Assembly (NCBI GenBank): GCA_028277645.1 | Contig: JANQFV010000052.1 | Span: forward strand, 1 to 63,256 | Source of the DNA: Phycisphaerae bacterium | GTDB taxonomy: Bacteria > Planctomycetota > Phycisphaerae > UBA1845 > Fen-1342 | DNA: 63,256 nt | Reading direction: 5' to 3' | Part shown: positions 32,092 to 40,575 of the stretch, in pieces | Layout of the letters: the number at the start of each line of letters is the position of its first letter | Position numbering within the stretch: the stretch's first letter is position 1 | Translations under genes and position numbers: made by a program | Notes under the pieces: model-generated | What the model was told of the DNA's origin: nothing | Databases searched by the model: none | What the model saw: only the letters and a program-made list of their open reading frames with translations

Positions 32092-33117
32092 CTACAGAAT
32101 CAGCATCGCATCGCCGTAGCTGTAGAACCTATACCGCTCCGCGACCGCCGCTGCATACGCCGTACGAATCTGCTCGCACGACGCGAATGCCATCACCAGC
32201 GCCAGCAGCGTGCTCCCGGGCAAATGAAAGTTCGTGATCAGCACATCCACGTTCCGAAACACGTACGGCGGATACAGGAAGATATCCGTCCAACACTGCG
32301 TGGCCGCGAAGTCGCTGGCCCCCATTGACTCCAGCACGCGCGCCGCCGTCGTGCCGACCGCGATCAGCCGTCCATCCGCCCGCCGCGTCGCGTCCAGCGC
32401 CGCCGCCGCATCCTCACTCACTTCGAACCACTCGGCGTGCATGCGATGCCCGGCTAGGTCCTCAGCTTCCACCGGCACAAACGTCCCCGCGCCGACGTGC
32501 AACGTCACCTCTGTACGGCGCACACCGTTTGTCGCTATCCGGTTCAGCAATCCCGGGGTGAAGTGCAGCCCCGCCGTCGGCGCCGCGACCGCACCCGGCT
32601 CCTGCGCGTACACTGTCTGATAGCGCGTCACATCGCCTGCTTCCGGTTCGGCGCCGCGTTGAATATACGGCGGCAGCGGCGTCTGACCGACCTGGCTGAG
32701 CAAGTCTAGCGGCGACGTGTCCGGCTCAGGTCGCACCAGCCACTCGCCGCGCTCCAGCTTCGCTTCGAGCCGTAGCTGCACATCAGCTCCGTCGCACGCC
32801 AGCCGCTCGCCCACCTTCAGCCGCCCGCCGGGCTTCAGCATGACGCACCATGCGCCATCACGCTGATGCAGGTACAGCCCCTCGACCCGCCCGCCGGTTG
32901 CGCGCCGACAGAAAAACCGCGCCGGAATCACCCGTGTGTTGTTCAGCACGAGGCAATCGTCGGCGTTCAGATACTCGCTGACGTCGCGGAACGTGCGGTG
33001 CTCGATGCGGCCCGAGTCACGGTGCAGCACGAGCAGCCGCGACGCATCACGCGGCTCCACCGCGTGTTGCGCAATCAGCTCCGGCGGCAGGCCATATTGC
33101 AGTTCCGACAGCTTCAT
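32092..33117 (-). CDS. queA: S-adenosylmethionine:tRNA ribosyltransferase-isomerase
   Basis: QueA transfers and isomerises the ribosyl part of S-adenosylmethionine onto 7-aminomethyl-7-deazaguanine in tRNA, making epoxyqueuosine. The 341-residue protein has the family's start (MKLSELQYGLPPELIAQHAVEPRDASRLLVL), VLNNTRVIPARF, the central PTAGLHFT and HVGAGTFVPV motifs, and the end LVMAFASCEQIRTAYAAAVAERYRFYSYGDAM. Length is normal. No tgt or other queuosine gene is adjacent. Its end faces the zinc-ribbon gene across a palindromic repeat. Confidence 0.97.
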   Translation of the reverse strand: MKLSELQYGLPPELIAQHAVEPRDASRLLVLHRDSGRIEHRTFRDVSEYLNADDCLVLNNTRVIPARFFCRRATGGRVEGLYLHQRDGAWCVMLKPGGRLKVGERLACDGADVQLRLEAKLERGEWLVRPEPDTSPLDLLSQVGQTPLPPYIQRGAEPEAGDVTRYQTVYAQEPGAVAAPTAGLHFTPGLLNRIATNGVRRTEVTLHVGAGTFVPVEAEDLAGHRMHAEWFEVSEDAAAALDATRRADGRLIAVGTTAARVLESMGASDFAATQCWTDIFLYPPYVFRNVDVLITNFHLPGSTLLALVMAFASCEQIRTAYAAAVAERYRFYSYGDAMLIL

Positions 33118-33215
33118 CCATGGCTCGCGTTACAAACAACAGCCCGAATTGTAGCGGCTCGGTGAGTCCGTAGCGGCTAGACTGCCGTAATACGCTTCGT
33201 TACAGGGGACCGCAC

Positions 33216-34391
33216 ATGACCGATGATTCGCTGAACGAGACGATCGTCCACGGACGCTGTGGCTGTGGCCAGCGCTATCGTGTCCGTCACGCCTGCGCGG
33301 GCAAGATTATCCGCTGTCCGAAGTGCAAACGCCCCATCACACTCACCGACGCCGACCTCCGCGCAGCCGCCGCCGGCATCCCGCTGAAACCCGTCCAGGG
33401 CGGGAGCGATCGAGCGAGCGGCATCAATGACGACGACTTTCTGGTCGGACTCGACAAATCCGCCCCGCCGGAAGCACGCCGGACAGACGACGAACCGATC
33501 CACCTGGCCCACACGGGTGCCCGGCCCGGCCGCGTCGGCAGTGTACATTCGAGCGACGAGGCGCTCGCGCGCGCAGCGCTCGGCGGCGGCACGCTCTTGG
33601 GCCAGCCGGTCGCCACTCCGTCAGCCGCGCTCAGTCCGGAGGAGCTTGCGCGTCTCCCCCAACGCACGCTGAACGGCCGTTTTCTGCGGGACCTGCTGCA
33701 GTCACTCTACCTCGCCGGCAGAATCGGCAACCTCGTACACATCGCCCTCACTGCGGTCGTCTGCGCGTTGCCGTATCTGTTCATGTCCGTTGCGGGACAG
33801 TTCATCGGTTGTTTCGCGCTGCCGATCGGCCTGATCGCGACCGCGGTGCTGTTCCTCTACATAGCGCAGTTCTATTGGCGCACGCTCACGCGCACGGCCG
33901 GCGGCGACGACGAGCTCCCGCTGGTCGATCCCGATTGGGACTGGTGGGAAGATGCGCTCAAGCCGCTGCTGTGGCTGGCGTTCATCTCGCTGGCATGCTT
34001 CGGTCCGTGGATTACCGCAACCAACATGGAATCGGCCGAGGCGTGGACGGTCTACGCAGCCCTCGTCGTCGGGTCGTTTGTATGGCCGGTCGCGGTTATG
34101 TCCGTCGCGTTGGGTGAGTCACTGCTGTTTCTGCGACCGGACTGGCTGATCCGCTGCATTTGGGGCATCGGACCGGTCTACATCGTCGCCTGGTTGCTAG
34201 TCGTGGGAGTTGTTTACGCGTGCGACCGGCTCTACGACTCGCTCGCCTACCTCGAGGACGTGGCGTACATTGGCCCATTCGTGGCGTTACCCCTGGCAGC
34301 TTTCATCTGGCTCTATCAGGGCTACGTCGTGTTTCGCACGCTCGGCTTGCTCTTCCGGCATTTCCGGCACCGCTTCCCCTGGCAGTTCTGA
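33216..34391 (+). CDS. Zinc-ribbon polytopic membrane protein
   Basis: This 391-residue protein has an N-terminal zinc ribbon (CGCGQRYRVRHACAGKIIRCPKCKRPI, CxC and CxxC pairs), a disordered Asp/Pro/Gly-rich linker to about residue 140, and then five or six membrane segments (LVHIALTAVVCALPYLFM, LPIGLIATAVLFLYIAQFYW, and four later ones). The aromatic patch WDWWEDALKPLLWL is distinctive. The membrane half resembles DUF4013-like proteins only loosely. Function is unknown. A role in membrane organisation or signalling is possible. Confidence 0.75.
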   Translation: MTDDSLNETIVHGRCGCGQRYRVRHACAGKIIRCPKCKRPITLTDADLRAAAAGIPLKPVQGGSDRASGINDDDFLVGLDKSAPPEARRTDDEPIHLAHTGARPGRVGSVHSSDEALARAALGGGTLLGQPVATPSAALSPEELARLPQRTLNGRFLRDLLQSLYLAGRIGNLVHIALTAVVCALPYLFMSVAGQFIGCFALPIGLIATAVLFLYIAQFYWRTLTRTAGGDDELPLVDPDWDWWEDALKPLLWLAFISLACFGPWITATNMESAEAWTVYAALVVGSFVWPVAVMSVALGESLLFLRPDWLIRCIWGIGPVYIVAWLLVVGVVYACDRLYDSLAYLEDVAYIGPFVALPLAAFIWLYQGYVVFRTLGLLFRHFRHRFPWQF

Positions 34392-34399
34392 AGCGTCGA

Positions 34400-34427
34400 T
34401 TGCCCGCGCCCGCAGCCCGGATATACT
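34400..34427 (+). promoter_or_regulatory. Promoter of the alanine racemase gene
   Basis: TTGCCC (34400-34405) and TATACT (34422-34427) are 16 nt apart, 39 nt before ATG 34467. Confidence 0.5.
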
Positions 34428-34466
34428 CCATCGTAGCGGACACGGATGTCCGCACGGTAGGCCATC

Positions 34467-35396
34467 ATGCGTACACCATCCATCCATGTAACCATCAACC
34501 TCGATGAAGTGCGCGCAGTCGCCGAGCAGATCCGCACGCACACCGGCGTTGGACTGATCGCGGTCATCAAGGCTGATGCCTACGGTCTCGGCGCACCGCT
34601 TGTTGCCGACACGCTGGCGTCCGTCGTCGATGACTTCGCGTACTTCACCGTCGAGGAGGCCCGCGCCGTTCGCCGGCCGGGGCTCGTGCTCGGACCGCCG
34701 TTGGACGATCCCAACGACTATCAGCAACTCGTGTTGCGGCCGGCGATTGCGAGTTTGTCAGACGTCGACCGCTTCGCCGATCAACACGTCGCGATCAAGG
34801 TTGACACCGGCATGCAGCGTTTTGGCGCGGCCCCCGAACAGATCGACGAGTTGAGCGCCCGTTGCGAAGTCTCGGAATACTTCGCACACGCCGTTACGGA
34901 ATCCGGCACAGAGATCCTGCGTGATGCGTGTGCGGGCCGTGGTAAACCACTGCATGCCGCCCCCACGTGCCTGCTCGACAATCCCAAGACCTGGTTCGAC
35001 GCTGTTCGCCCAGGGCTTGCGCTGTATCGCCGGGCCATCCGCGTCACCACCAAACTCCAACTCGTCCGGGATACGATCGGGCCAATCGGTTACACCGGCT
35101 TCCACGCCCCGCGTGTGGGCGTGATCCTCGGCGGCTACAGCAACGGCTTGTCCCCCGCGCCCGTGCTCATCAACAGCCGGCGGCAACGCCTGCTCGAGAT
35201 CGGCATGAATACGTCATTCGTCTCGGTGGACCCGGGCGACAAGACCGGAGATGAAGTGATCTTGCTCGGCGCCGCATTGAGCACGGCTGATCTGGCCGCC
35301 GAACTCAACGTCCGCGAGCACGAGGTCCTCTGTCGCTATTGCGGCATGGGGCCGCGCACGTACGTGACCGTCGGCGCGGAGGTTACGACAGATTAG
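34467..35396 (+). CDS. Short divergent alanine racemase
   Basis: The 309-residue protein has the N-terminal PLP barrel of alanine racemases with the cofactor-binding lysine in LIAVIKADAYGLGAPLV. The substrate-side motif IKVDTGMQRFG is present, and the second catalytic Tyr appears in GGYSNGLSPAP (in place of GYADGYPR). The C-terminal beta domain is shortened (RLLEIGMNTSFVSVDPGDKTGDEVILLG). Standard Alr is about 360-380 residues. It should supply D-alanine for cell-wall or related use, but activity or substrate may have shifted. Its end overlaps the convergent epimerase gene by 14 nt. Confidence 0.8.
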   Translation: MRTPSIHVTINLDEVRAVAEQIRTHTGVGLIAVIKADAYGLGAPLVADTLASVVDDFAYFTVEEARAVRRPGLVLGPPLDDPNDYQQLVLRPAIASLSDVDRFADQHVAIKVDTGMQRFGAAPEQIDELSARCEVSEYFAHAVTESGTEILRDACAGRGKPLHAAPTCLLDNPKTWFDAVRPGLALYRRAIRVTTKLQLVRDTIGPIGYTGFHAPRVGVILGGYSNGLSPAPVLINSRRQRLLEIGMNTSFVSVDPGDKTGDEVILLGAALSTADLAAELNVREHEVLCRYCGMGPRTYVTVGAEVTTD

Positions 35397-36321
35397 CCCT
35401 GTACCAATCGATCGAGAGCTTCAACCCTTCGGGGAACAGGATCTTCGGCTCGTAGCCGAGCACGTGTTTCGTCACGGACACGTCGGCCAGGCTGTGCTTC
35501 ACGTCGCCCGCGCGCGGGGCTTCGTACACCGGCTCGATGTTTGTGCCCAGCAGTTTGTTAATGTCGCCCACGATCTCGTTCAGCGTCGTGCTGTCGCCGC
35601 AGGCCACGTTGACGACTTCGCCGTGTACCTCAGGCACCGTCGCTCCCAGCCAGTTGGCCTGCACAACGTTGTCGATGTAGCAGAAATCGCGCGACTGCTC
35701 GCCGTCCCCGTAAATCACCGGCCGCTCGCCTTTCAGCATTCGCGACACGAACGCGGGAATAACCGCCGCGTAAGCCCCGAACGGATCCTGCCGCGGTCCG
35801 AACACGTTGAAGTATCGCAGGCAAACCGTTTGCAACCCATAGACGTACGACCAGCACGAGCAGTAGTTCTCCGCAGCCAGCTTGCTCACCGCGTATGGGC
35901 TCAGCGGTAGCGGACGCATGTCGACCTTCTTCGGCATCACGGGCGTATCGCCGTACGCACTGCTGCTCGCCGAGTAAACGAAGCGCCGCGCGCCGGCTTC
36001 CTTCGCCGCGATGAGCAAGTTCAAGGTACCGGTGACGTTGATTTCGTGCGCCGGACGCGGTTCCTCGACGCTGCGCGGGACGCTGGCCCTCGCCGCCAGG
36101 TGAAAGACCGTCTCGACGTCGTCCATCGCCTTGGTGACGGTCTCGATGTGACAGATGTCGCCGCGCACCAGGTCGATCTGGTTCGCGACCCCTTCGAGAT
36201 TCTCCGGTTTGCCGCTGCTGAAATCGTCGAGCACGCGGACCTTGCAGCCTTCCGCGAGCAGTCTTCGCACGATGTGGCTTCCGATAAACCCAGCCCCGCC
36301 AGTCACCAGCCAGACACCCAT
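35383..36321 (-). CDS. NAD-dependent sugar-nucleotide epimerase/dehydratase
   Basis: This 312-residue short-chain enzyme has the Rossmann start VTGGAGFIGSHIVRRLL (GxxGxxG), YSASSSAYGDTPVMPKKVDM, the catalytic SPYAVSKLAAENYC (Tyr-x3-Lys) and RYFNVFGPRQDP. It resembles UDP-glucose/UDP-GlcNAc C4-epimerases such as WbpP, converting the sugar part of a UDP-sugar for surface polysaccharides. The exact donor cannot be read. It is the last gene of the run starting at tpiA, only 2 nt after the tatD stop. Its 3' end overlaps alr. Confidence 0.9.
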   Translation of the reverse strand: MGVWLVTGGAGFIGSHIVRRLLAEGCKVRVLDDFSSGKPENLEGVANQIDLVRGDICHIETVTKAMDDVETVFHLAARASVPRSVEEPRPAHEINVTGTLNLLIAAKEAGARRFVYSASSSAYGDTPVMPKKVDMRPLPLSPYAVSKLAAENYCSCWSYVYGLQTVCLRYFNVFGPRQDPFGAYAAVIPAFVSRMLKGERPVIYGDGEQSRDFCYIDNVVQANWLGATVPEVHGEVVNVACGDSTTLNEIVGDINKLLGTNIEPVYEAPRAGDVKHSLADVSVTKHVLGYEPKILFPEGLKLSIDWYRANLS

Positions 36322-36323
36322 GA

Positions 36324-37127
36324 TCAGTCCTTCGTTAAGCTGAAGAAACGCTCGGCATTAGCGGTCGTTGCCGCCGCGAACGTATCAAAGTCCTCGCCGC
36401 GCAGATCGGCCAGAAACCGCGCCGTGTGCAGCACGTTCGCCGGCTCGTTCGGACGCATCTTGCGTACCGGTTCCGGTGACAGATACGGCGCGTCGGTTTC
36501 CACCATGATGCGGTCCAGCGGCGTCATCCGGGCGGAAGCCTGAATGTGCTCCGCTTTCTTGCTGAACGTCACCACGCCTGTATACGACAGGTAGCAGCCG
36601 AGGTTCAGCGCCCGCTCCGCGACCGGCGGCGGCCCCGAAAAGCAGTGAAACACCACGCGGCCCGCGAGCGCCGGATACTCCGCCAGTATCTCGCAAACGC
36701 GCAGCTCCGACTCGCGCGCGTGAATCGTGACCGGCAGGTTCAATTCCCGCGCCGCGTCGAGATGCGCTCGAAACACCTGCTCCTGCCGCTCCGGCGGCGC
36801 GAAATCGTAGTAGAAGTCCAGCCCCGTCTCACCCACGCCCACGATGCGTTCAGCCAGTGGCGACTCGACGCCCTCGCCGCGCAGAATCGCGAGTATCTCC
36901 GCGAAATCCTGCTCCGACACTTTGCCGGCTTCGTGCGGATGAATGCCCGTGATCAGGCTGAGTTGCGGCCACACCGCCATCAGCTCCAACGCCGCACACG
37001 CATCTGCCACGTTGACTGCGACGAGCAGCAGGCGTGTTACGCCGGCAGCCTCCGCGTTGGCCATGACCTCATCGATCCGCTCGATCAGGCCGGCGCTGGT
37101 CAGATGGCAATGGGTGTCGATCAGCAT
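36324..37127 (-). CDS. tatD: TatD-family metal-dependent DNase
   Basis: ATG 37127 gives 267 residues of the TatD hydrolase family. Metal ligands are visible in order: DTHCHLTSAG, GETGLDFYYDFAP (Glu), THHARE-like VTIHARESE (His), VVFHCFSG (His) and ETDAPYLSPEP (Asp). TatD enzymes are 3'-5' exonucleases linked to DNA repair and decay. The gene has no ribosome site; a CATAAT box on the same strand lies 6 nt upstream of the ATG. It sits between yicC and the epimerase gene in the tpiA run. Confidence 0.93.
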   Translation of the reverse strand: MLIDTHCHLTSAGLIERIDEVMANAEAAGVTRLLLVAVNVADACAALELMAVWPQLSLITGIHPHEAGKVSEQDFAEILAILRGEGVESPLAERIVGVGETGLDFYYDFAPPERQEQVFRAHLDAARELNLPVTIHARESELRVCEILAEYPALAGRVVFHCFSGPPPVAERALNLGCYLSYTGVVTFSKKAEHIQASARMTPLDRIMVETDAPYLSPEPVRKMRPNEPANVLHTARFLADLRGEDFDTFAAATTANAERFFSLTKD

Positions 37128-37133
37128 GGCCGA

Positions 37134-37139
37134 ATTATG
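37134..37139 (-). promoter_or_regulatory. -10-like box close to the tatD ATG
   Basis: CATAAT on the minus strand, 6 nt before the ATG, with no Shine-Dalgarno between; it could give a leaderless tatD message. Confidence 0.35.
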
Positions 37140-37189
37140 GCCCCCCGCCACCGAATTGCGAGCGGGACTTGGCATTCCCACTCTGCCCC

Positions 37190-38071
37190 CTACTCCGCGT
37201 TTTGCACCTGCTCTTTGATCCGGTCGATCGCGCTCTTTACTTCGATGATCTCGCGTGCGATCACCGCCGAGCCGGCCTTCGAGCCGATCGTGTTCGCCTC
37301 GCGCAGCATCTCCTGCGAGATAAACTCGAGCTTGCGGCCGGCCGCATCGCCCTGCTGCATCACCTGGCGAAACTGCTCCAGGTGCCCGGCGAGGCGATTC
37401 AACTCCTCGCTGATGTCGCTGCGCTCCGCGTAGACCGAAACTTCCTTCAGCAGATCGTCCTCGGCCAACTCGATGCCGCTGCCCGCAATCAGATCGCTCA
37501 CGCGTGCCTGAAGCCGATCGCGATACTCTTTCACGACGTCCGGGGCGCAGCTCTGCACGCGCTCCAGGCTCTGCTCGATTGCGCTGCAATGCCCCAGCAG
37601 ATCGGCCGCCAGCGCACTGCCCTCCGTTCTGCGCATCTGCACCAGGCGATCGAGCGCCTCGTTAACCAGTCGCTCAAGCACCTTCCAGCGGGCGGCCCGC
37701 TCCTCATCACTCAGGTCCTGCGGCTGCGTCACGCCCGGCAGCGAGACCAGTGTCGCGAGGTTGATCGTGGTTCGCGGATCGTCACCCGCCACGGCACGGA
37801 GCTGCTTCAGATACGCCTGCAAGACCCGGTGGTCGATGTCGAGCGCGGCCTCCGGGTCCTTGGCGCGGACGTGCAGTCGCAGAATCACACTCCCACGAAT
37901 CAACCGCGTCCGCAGCACCTTTTCCACCTCCGGCTCGCAGAACGCAAAATCGTCCGGGAGGTAGATCGAGGATTTCAGATACCGGTTGTTGACGCTGCGA
38001 ACTTCGAGCAGGTAGCTCCGCTCGTCATCTTCCAGACGCGCATCGCCAAATCCGGTCATCGACTGCAACAT
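37190..38071 (-). CDS. yicC: YicC/YloC-family endoribonuclease
   Basis: The start ATG 38071 has AAGGAG 6 nt upstream. The 293-residue protein opens with the family signature MLQSMTGFGDARLE and closes with EMLREANTIGSKAGS and IIEVKSAIDRIKEQVQN. YicC proteins are RNA endonucleases thought to act in small RNA decay. Central coiled helices (HCSAIEQSLERVQSC) make up the N- and C-terminal RNA-binding halves. In many bacteria it sits beside gmk and rpoZ, but here it follows secG. Confidence 0.9.
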   Translation of the reverse strand: MLQSMTGFGDARLEDDERSYLLEVRSVNNRYLKSSIYLPDDFAFCEPEVEKVLRTRLIRGSVILRLHVRAKDPEAALDIDHRVLQAYLKQLRAVAGDDPRTTINLATLVSLPGVTQPQDLSDEERAARWKVLERLVNEALDRLVQMRRTEGSALAADLLGHCSAIEQSLERVQSCAPDVVKEYRDRLQARVSDLIAGSGIELAEDDLLKEVSVYAERSDISEELNRLAGHLEQFRQVMQQGDAAGRKLEFISQEMLREANTIGSKAGSAVIAREIIEVKSAIDRIKEQVQNAE

Positions 38072-38159
38072 GGTGCGCTCCTTACAGCCACTATCGGCTA
38101 CCAGCGACCGCGGGGCGCAGGCCGGCACGACGGAGTCGGCGGAGCGGTCTGAGCCAGCG

Positions 38160-38603
38160 TCAGGTCAGGTTGCCGGCAAAGATCGGGGAGTCGCCGCACA
38201 GCGGCGGAAACGCCTCCAAGTCGAGATGTAGCGTGTTTCCGCCCGTGCCATCGGAGGCCGGGGGTGTTACGGGGGGCGTCACCGGCGGGGACGCGGGCGG
38301 CGTCACGGGCGACGGGGACGCCGGCGATATCTGAGATGTGTTCTGCAGGTCGGGGCCACCGGGAACGAAAACGAAGTTCAGTATGACCGTATACCCCAGC
38401 AGCAACACTGCACCAAACACTGTGATCCACGTAAGGACGTCACCCGTCTTCGCACCGAACGCAGTTCCGCCACCGGCCCCGCCGAAAGCACCAGCCAAGC
38501 CGACGCCCTTCCCGCGCTGGAGGAGGACCACAATAATGAGCAGAATGGCGATGACCGCGAAGAAGATCGCCAGGATCGTGTGATAGAATGCCGCCAGTAC
38601 CAT
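38160..38603 (-). CDS. secG: SecG translocase subunit with a Pro-rich tail
   Basis: This is a 147-residue SecG-like protein with two membrane segments (about residues 7-28 [21 protein letters not shown] and 52-75 [21 protein letters not shown]). The loop between contains [22 protein letters not shown] sequence typical of SecG. Usual SecG is 70-110 residues; here a 60-residue tail is Ser/Pro/Thr-rich ([17 protein letters not shown]) and ends with a short acidic-hydrophobic segment. SecG helps the SecYE channel move proteins out. ATG 38603 was chosen because the first helix begins there. It follows tpiA. Confidence 0.9.
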   Translation of the reverse strand: MVLAAFYHTILAIFFAVIAILLIIVVLLQRGKGVGLAGAFGGAGGGTAFGAKTGDVLTWITVFGAVLLLGYTVILNFVFVPGGPDLQNTSQISPASPSPVTPPASPPVTPPVTPPASDGTGGNTLHLDLEAFPPLCGDSPIFAGNLT

Positions 38604-38680
38604 AGCCAGCCTCAAGTCTCGGGTGTCGCTGCATTGTCCCGCCGAAACCACTGTCCGCGGCGTCGGGACGGGAACTCAGT

Positions 38681-38686
38681 AGTATA
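38681..38686 (-). promoter_or_regulatory. -10 box between tpiA and secG
   Basis: TATACT on the minus strand with no obvious -35; it could give secG an internal start point within the tpiA run. Confidence 0.3.
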
Positions 38687-38689
38687 CTC

Positions 38690-39472
38690 CTACCTCTGAA
38701 CTGTTGCCAGTGCGGCGGAGATGATCGCCACGAAGTCGTCCGCCTTCAGGCTTGCCCCGCCGATCAGCCCGCCGTCCACGTCCGGCTGCCCGAACAGGTC
38801 GGCGGCGTTGTCCGGCTTGACGCTCCCGCCGTACTGAATCCGCGTCTGGTCAGCCTGATCGCCAACCAGTTTCCGCAATTCACCCCGCAGGTGAGCGTGG
38901 GCTTCCTGAGCCTGATCAGGTGTCGCGACTTCTCCGGTGCCGATTGCCCAGACGGGCTCGTAAGCGATCACGATCCGCTCGGCAATTTCGGCCGATACGC
39001 CGGTCATTCCCGCAACCAACTGAAAAGTAAGCACTTCCAGCGTCTGCCCTCGCTTCCGTTCACCGATCGTCTCGCCCACGCATAGGATCGGCGTCAACCC
39101 AGCCGCCCCAGCCGCCTTTACCTTCAGATTGATCATGCGATCATCTTCGAGGTGCCCAATGGTGTGGCGCCGCTCGCTGTGACCGATAATCACGTACTGC
39201 GCGCCGGCATCCTTGATCATCTCCGCCGAGACTTCGCCCGTAAACGCTCCTTTGGGCTCGGGGTACACATCCTGCGCCCCGAGAGCGATTCCCGATCCAA
39301 CGAGCTCATTTGCCACGGGGAACAGATAGACGCTCGGCGGGCAGACCGCCACATCGACCCGCCGGCAGTCAGCATCCGTTCCCAGACCGCCCCGGATCCC
39401 CGCGACCAATTCTCGCGCACGTACCAGATCGAGGTTCATCTTCCAGTTGCCGGCGACGAACGGCTTCCGCAT
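38690..39472 (-). CDS. tpiA: Triosephosphate isomerase
   Basis: TpiA interconverts dihydroxyacetone phosphate and glyceraldehyde-3-phosphate in glycolysis. The 260-residue barrel has VAGNWKMN (catalytic Lys), IIGHSERRHT (catalytic His), IAYEPVWAIGTGEVATP (catalytic Glu with the phosphate loop) and the end QYGGSVKPDNAADLF plus DGGLIGGASL. ATG 39472 has GGAGGA upstream. It heads a run of genes on this strand (secG, yicC, tatD, epimerase). Length is normal. Confidence 0.97.
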   Translation of the reverse strand: MRKPFVAGNWKMNLDLVRARELVAGIRGGLGTDADCRRVDVAVCPPSVYLFPVANELVGSGIALGAQDVYPEPKGAFTGEVSAEMIKDAGAQYVIIGHSERRHTIGHLEDDRMINLKVKAAGAAGLTPILCVGETIGERKRGQTLEVLTFQLVAGMTGVSAEIAERIVIAYEPVWAIGTGEVATPDQAQEAHAHLRGELRKLVGDQADQTRIQYGGSVKPDNAADLFGQPDVDGGLIGGASLKADDFVAIISAALATVQR

Positions 39473-39525
39473 CTTGAGTTCCTCCGCAGCACACACGCCC
39501 TTACCAGTGCCGTAAGTTTATATCC

Positions 39526-39553
39526 AGAATAATGTTACAATCCTAACTGCCAA
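39526..39553 (-). promoter_or_regulatory. Candidate tpiA promoter
   Basis: TTGGCA (39548-39553) and TATTCT (39526-39531) on the minus strand are 16 nt apart, about 54 nt before ATG 39472. Confidence 0.45.
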
Positions 39554-39570
39554 CCAGACGACTAACTAGA

Positions 39571-39855
39571 TCAACGCTCGTTATTGGATGCCTTTCGCAG
39601 GTCCGCGTCAATCGCTGCAGAGATTGCGTCGATAACACTATTCTCGGAATCTGCCGCGAAATTCGAAATCGCTCCCGGAGCCGCGTATAGTCCCGCAACG
39701 TTGCTCGTCAACGACCAATCCTGGGACTCGAACCTCCCGCGACAGCCCCATTCGCCGCAGATTTGGCTGGATTCTCGACCAGCCTGCAATATAATTCGGG
39801 ACTTCGCGCCGGTTGCGATCAGGGCGGATCGCAGCAGTTCCGGGCAAGTTCTCAT
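39571..39855 (-). CDS. Possible 94-residue hypothetical protein
   Basis: An open frame (MRTCPELLRSALIATG ... DLRKASNNER) with plausible composition but no Shine-Dalgarno and no recognised domain. It lies within the divergent promoter region of tpiA, which weakens the case. Confidence 0.3.
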   Translation of the reverse strand: MRTCPELLRSALIATGAKSRIILQAGRESSQICGEWGCRGRFESQDWSLTSNVAGLYAAPGAISNFAADSENSVIDAISAAIDADLRKASNNER

Positions 39856-39914
39856 TTAGATACCGGGCCTCCACGGACGACTGGCTCGCGAGTCGTTGAA
39901 CGAAGGAGTTCGAC

Positions 39915-40457
39915 ATGATCGCGCTGCTACAGCCCCTCGCGCGATTAACACTGCCCCTGCTCCTCGCAGTCGGTGTCGTGTCCAGCCGCGGCTTCGATCA
40001 GCAACCCATCGACTCCGAACCTGTTGTCGATCTCGAGCCGGCCGTCATTATCGACGCTCAGAACTCCTCGGCCGCGCTCACCAGCCATGAATCAGCAGCG
40101 ATCGTAACCAATGACTCGCAGACCACGGTCGACGATGATAACACCCTCTACCGCATCTGCCGTGTGACAGCCTATTGCGACCGCGGCACAACAGCCGCCG
40201 GCGTCCCGTCCGGCATCGGTCAGTGCGCCGCGCCGGGCTACGTCCCGTTCGGATCGAAGGTTCACATCCCCAAGCTCGGCAAGACATACGTCGTAACTGA
40301 CCGCACGCACGCACGGTTCCGCAATAGCACCGTCGACCTGTTCATGCCGTCCAAGCGCGAATGCCTGCAGTTCGGACGCAACTACCTCGAGTGCGAGATC
40401 ATCATCGAGCCACCCGAAGCCCGCCGCGCCAACGTGCGTCAGTTCGCCCGCGGCTGA
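39915..40457 (+). CDS. Exported 3D-domain protein
   Basis: This 180-residue protein has a GAAGGAG site before ATG 39915, a signal peptide (LTLPLLLAVGVVSS) and an acidic linker to about residue 75. The C-terminal 3D domain follows: CRVTAYCDRGTTAAGVPSG, PFGSKVHIPKLGKTYVVTDR, and TVDLFMPSKRECLQFG, with the paired Asp residues that name the fold. Such double-psi beta-barrels resemble the active domain of lytic transglycosylases such as MltA and cut or bind peptidoglycan. It lies upstream of the first kinase gene. Confidence 0.85.
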   Translation: MIALLQPLARLTLPLLLAVGVVSSRGFDQQPIDSEPVVDLEPAVIIDAQNSSAALTSHESAAIVTNDSQTTVDDDNTLYRICRVTAYCDRGTTAAGVPSGIGQCAAPGYVPFGSKVHIPKLGKTYVVTDRTHARFRNSTVDLFMPSKRECLQFGRNYLECEIIIEPPEARRANVRQFARG

Positions 40458-40504
40458 GGTTCGGCCGGTCGTCATAAGACCTTCCCGCATTGAATACAGC
40501 CTCG

Positions 40505-40510
40505 TATAAT
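40505..40510 (+). promoter_or_regulatory. Perfect -10 box before the zinc-finger kinase gene
   Basis: TATAAT, 65 nt before ATG 40576; a TTGAAT sequence upstream is too close (9 nt) to be its -35. Confidence 0.35.
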
Positions 40511-40575
40511 CGGCTGAGGACGCCATGCGCCCGTAGAATGCGCAGCGTGGCCCAGTTCCCGACCGAGGTGCACGG

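Larger units (their letters stand above)
39473..39914. other. 442-nt divergent gap between tpiA and the 3D-domain gene
   Basis: It contains the tpiA promoter, a weak minus-strand open frame (39571-39855) and otherwise no clear gene. GC content appears somewhat lower than in the neighbours. Confidence 0.5.

Noticed and set aside
39722..39733. A tRNA T-arm-like string (GGACTCGAACC; GGTTCGAGTCC on the minus strand)
   Set aside because: The 5-bp T-stem does not form (only three pairs, one wobble), and no acceptor, D-arm or anticodon stem can be built at the right distances. Treated as coincidence or a remnant.
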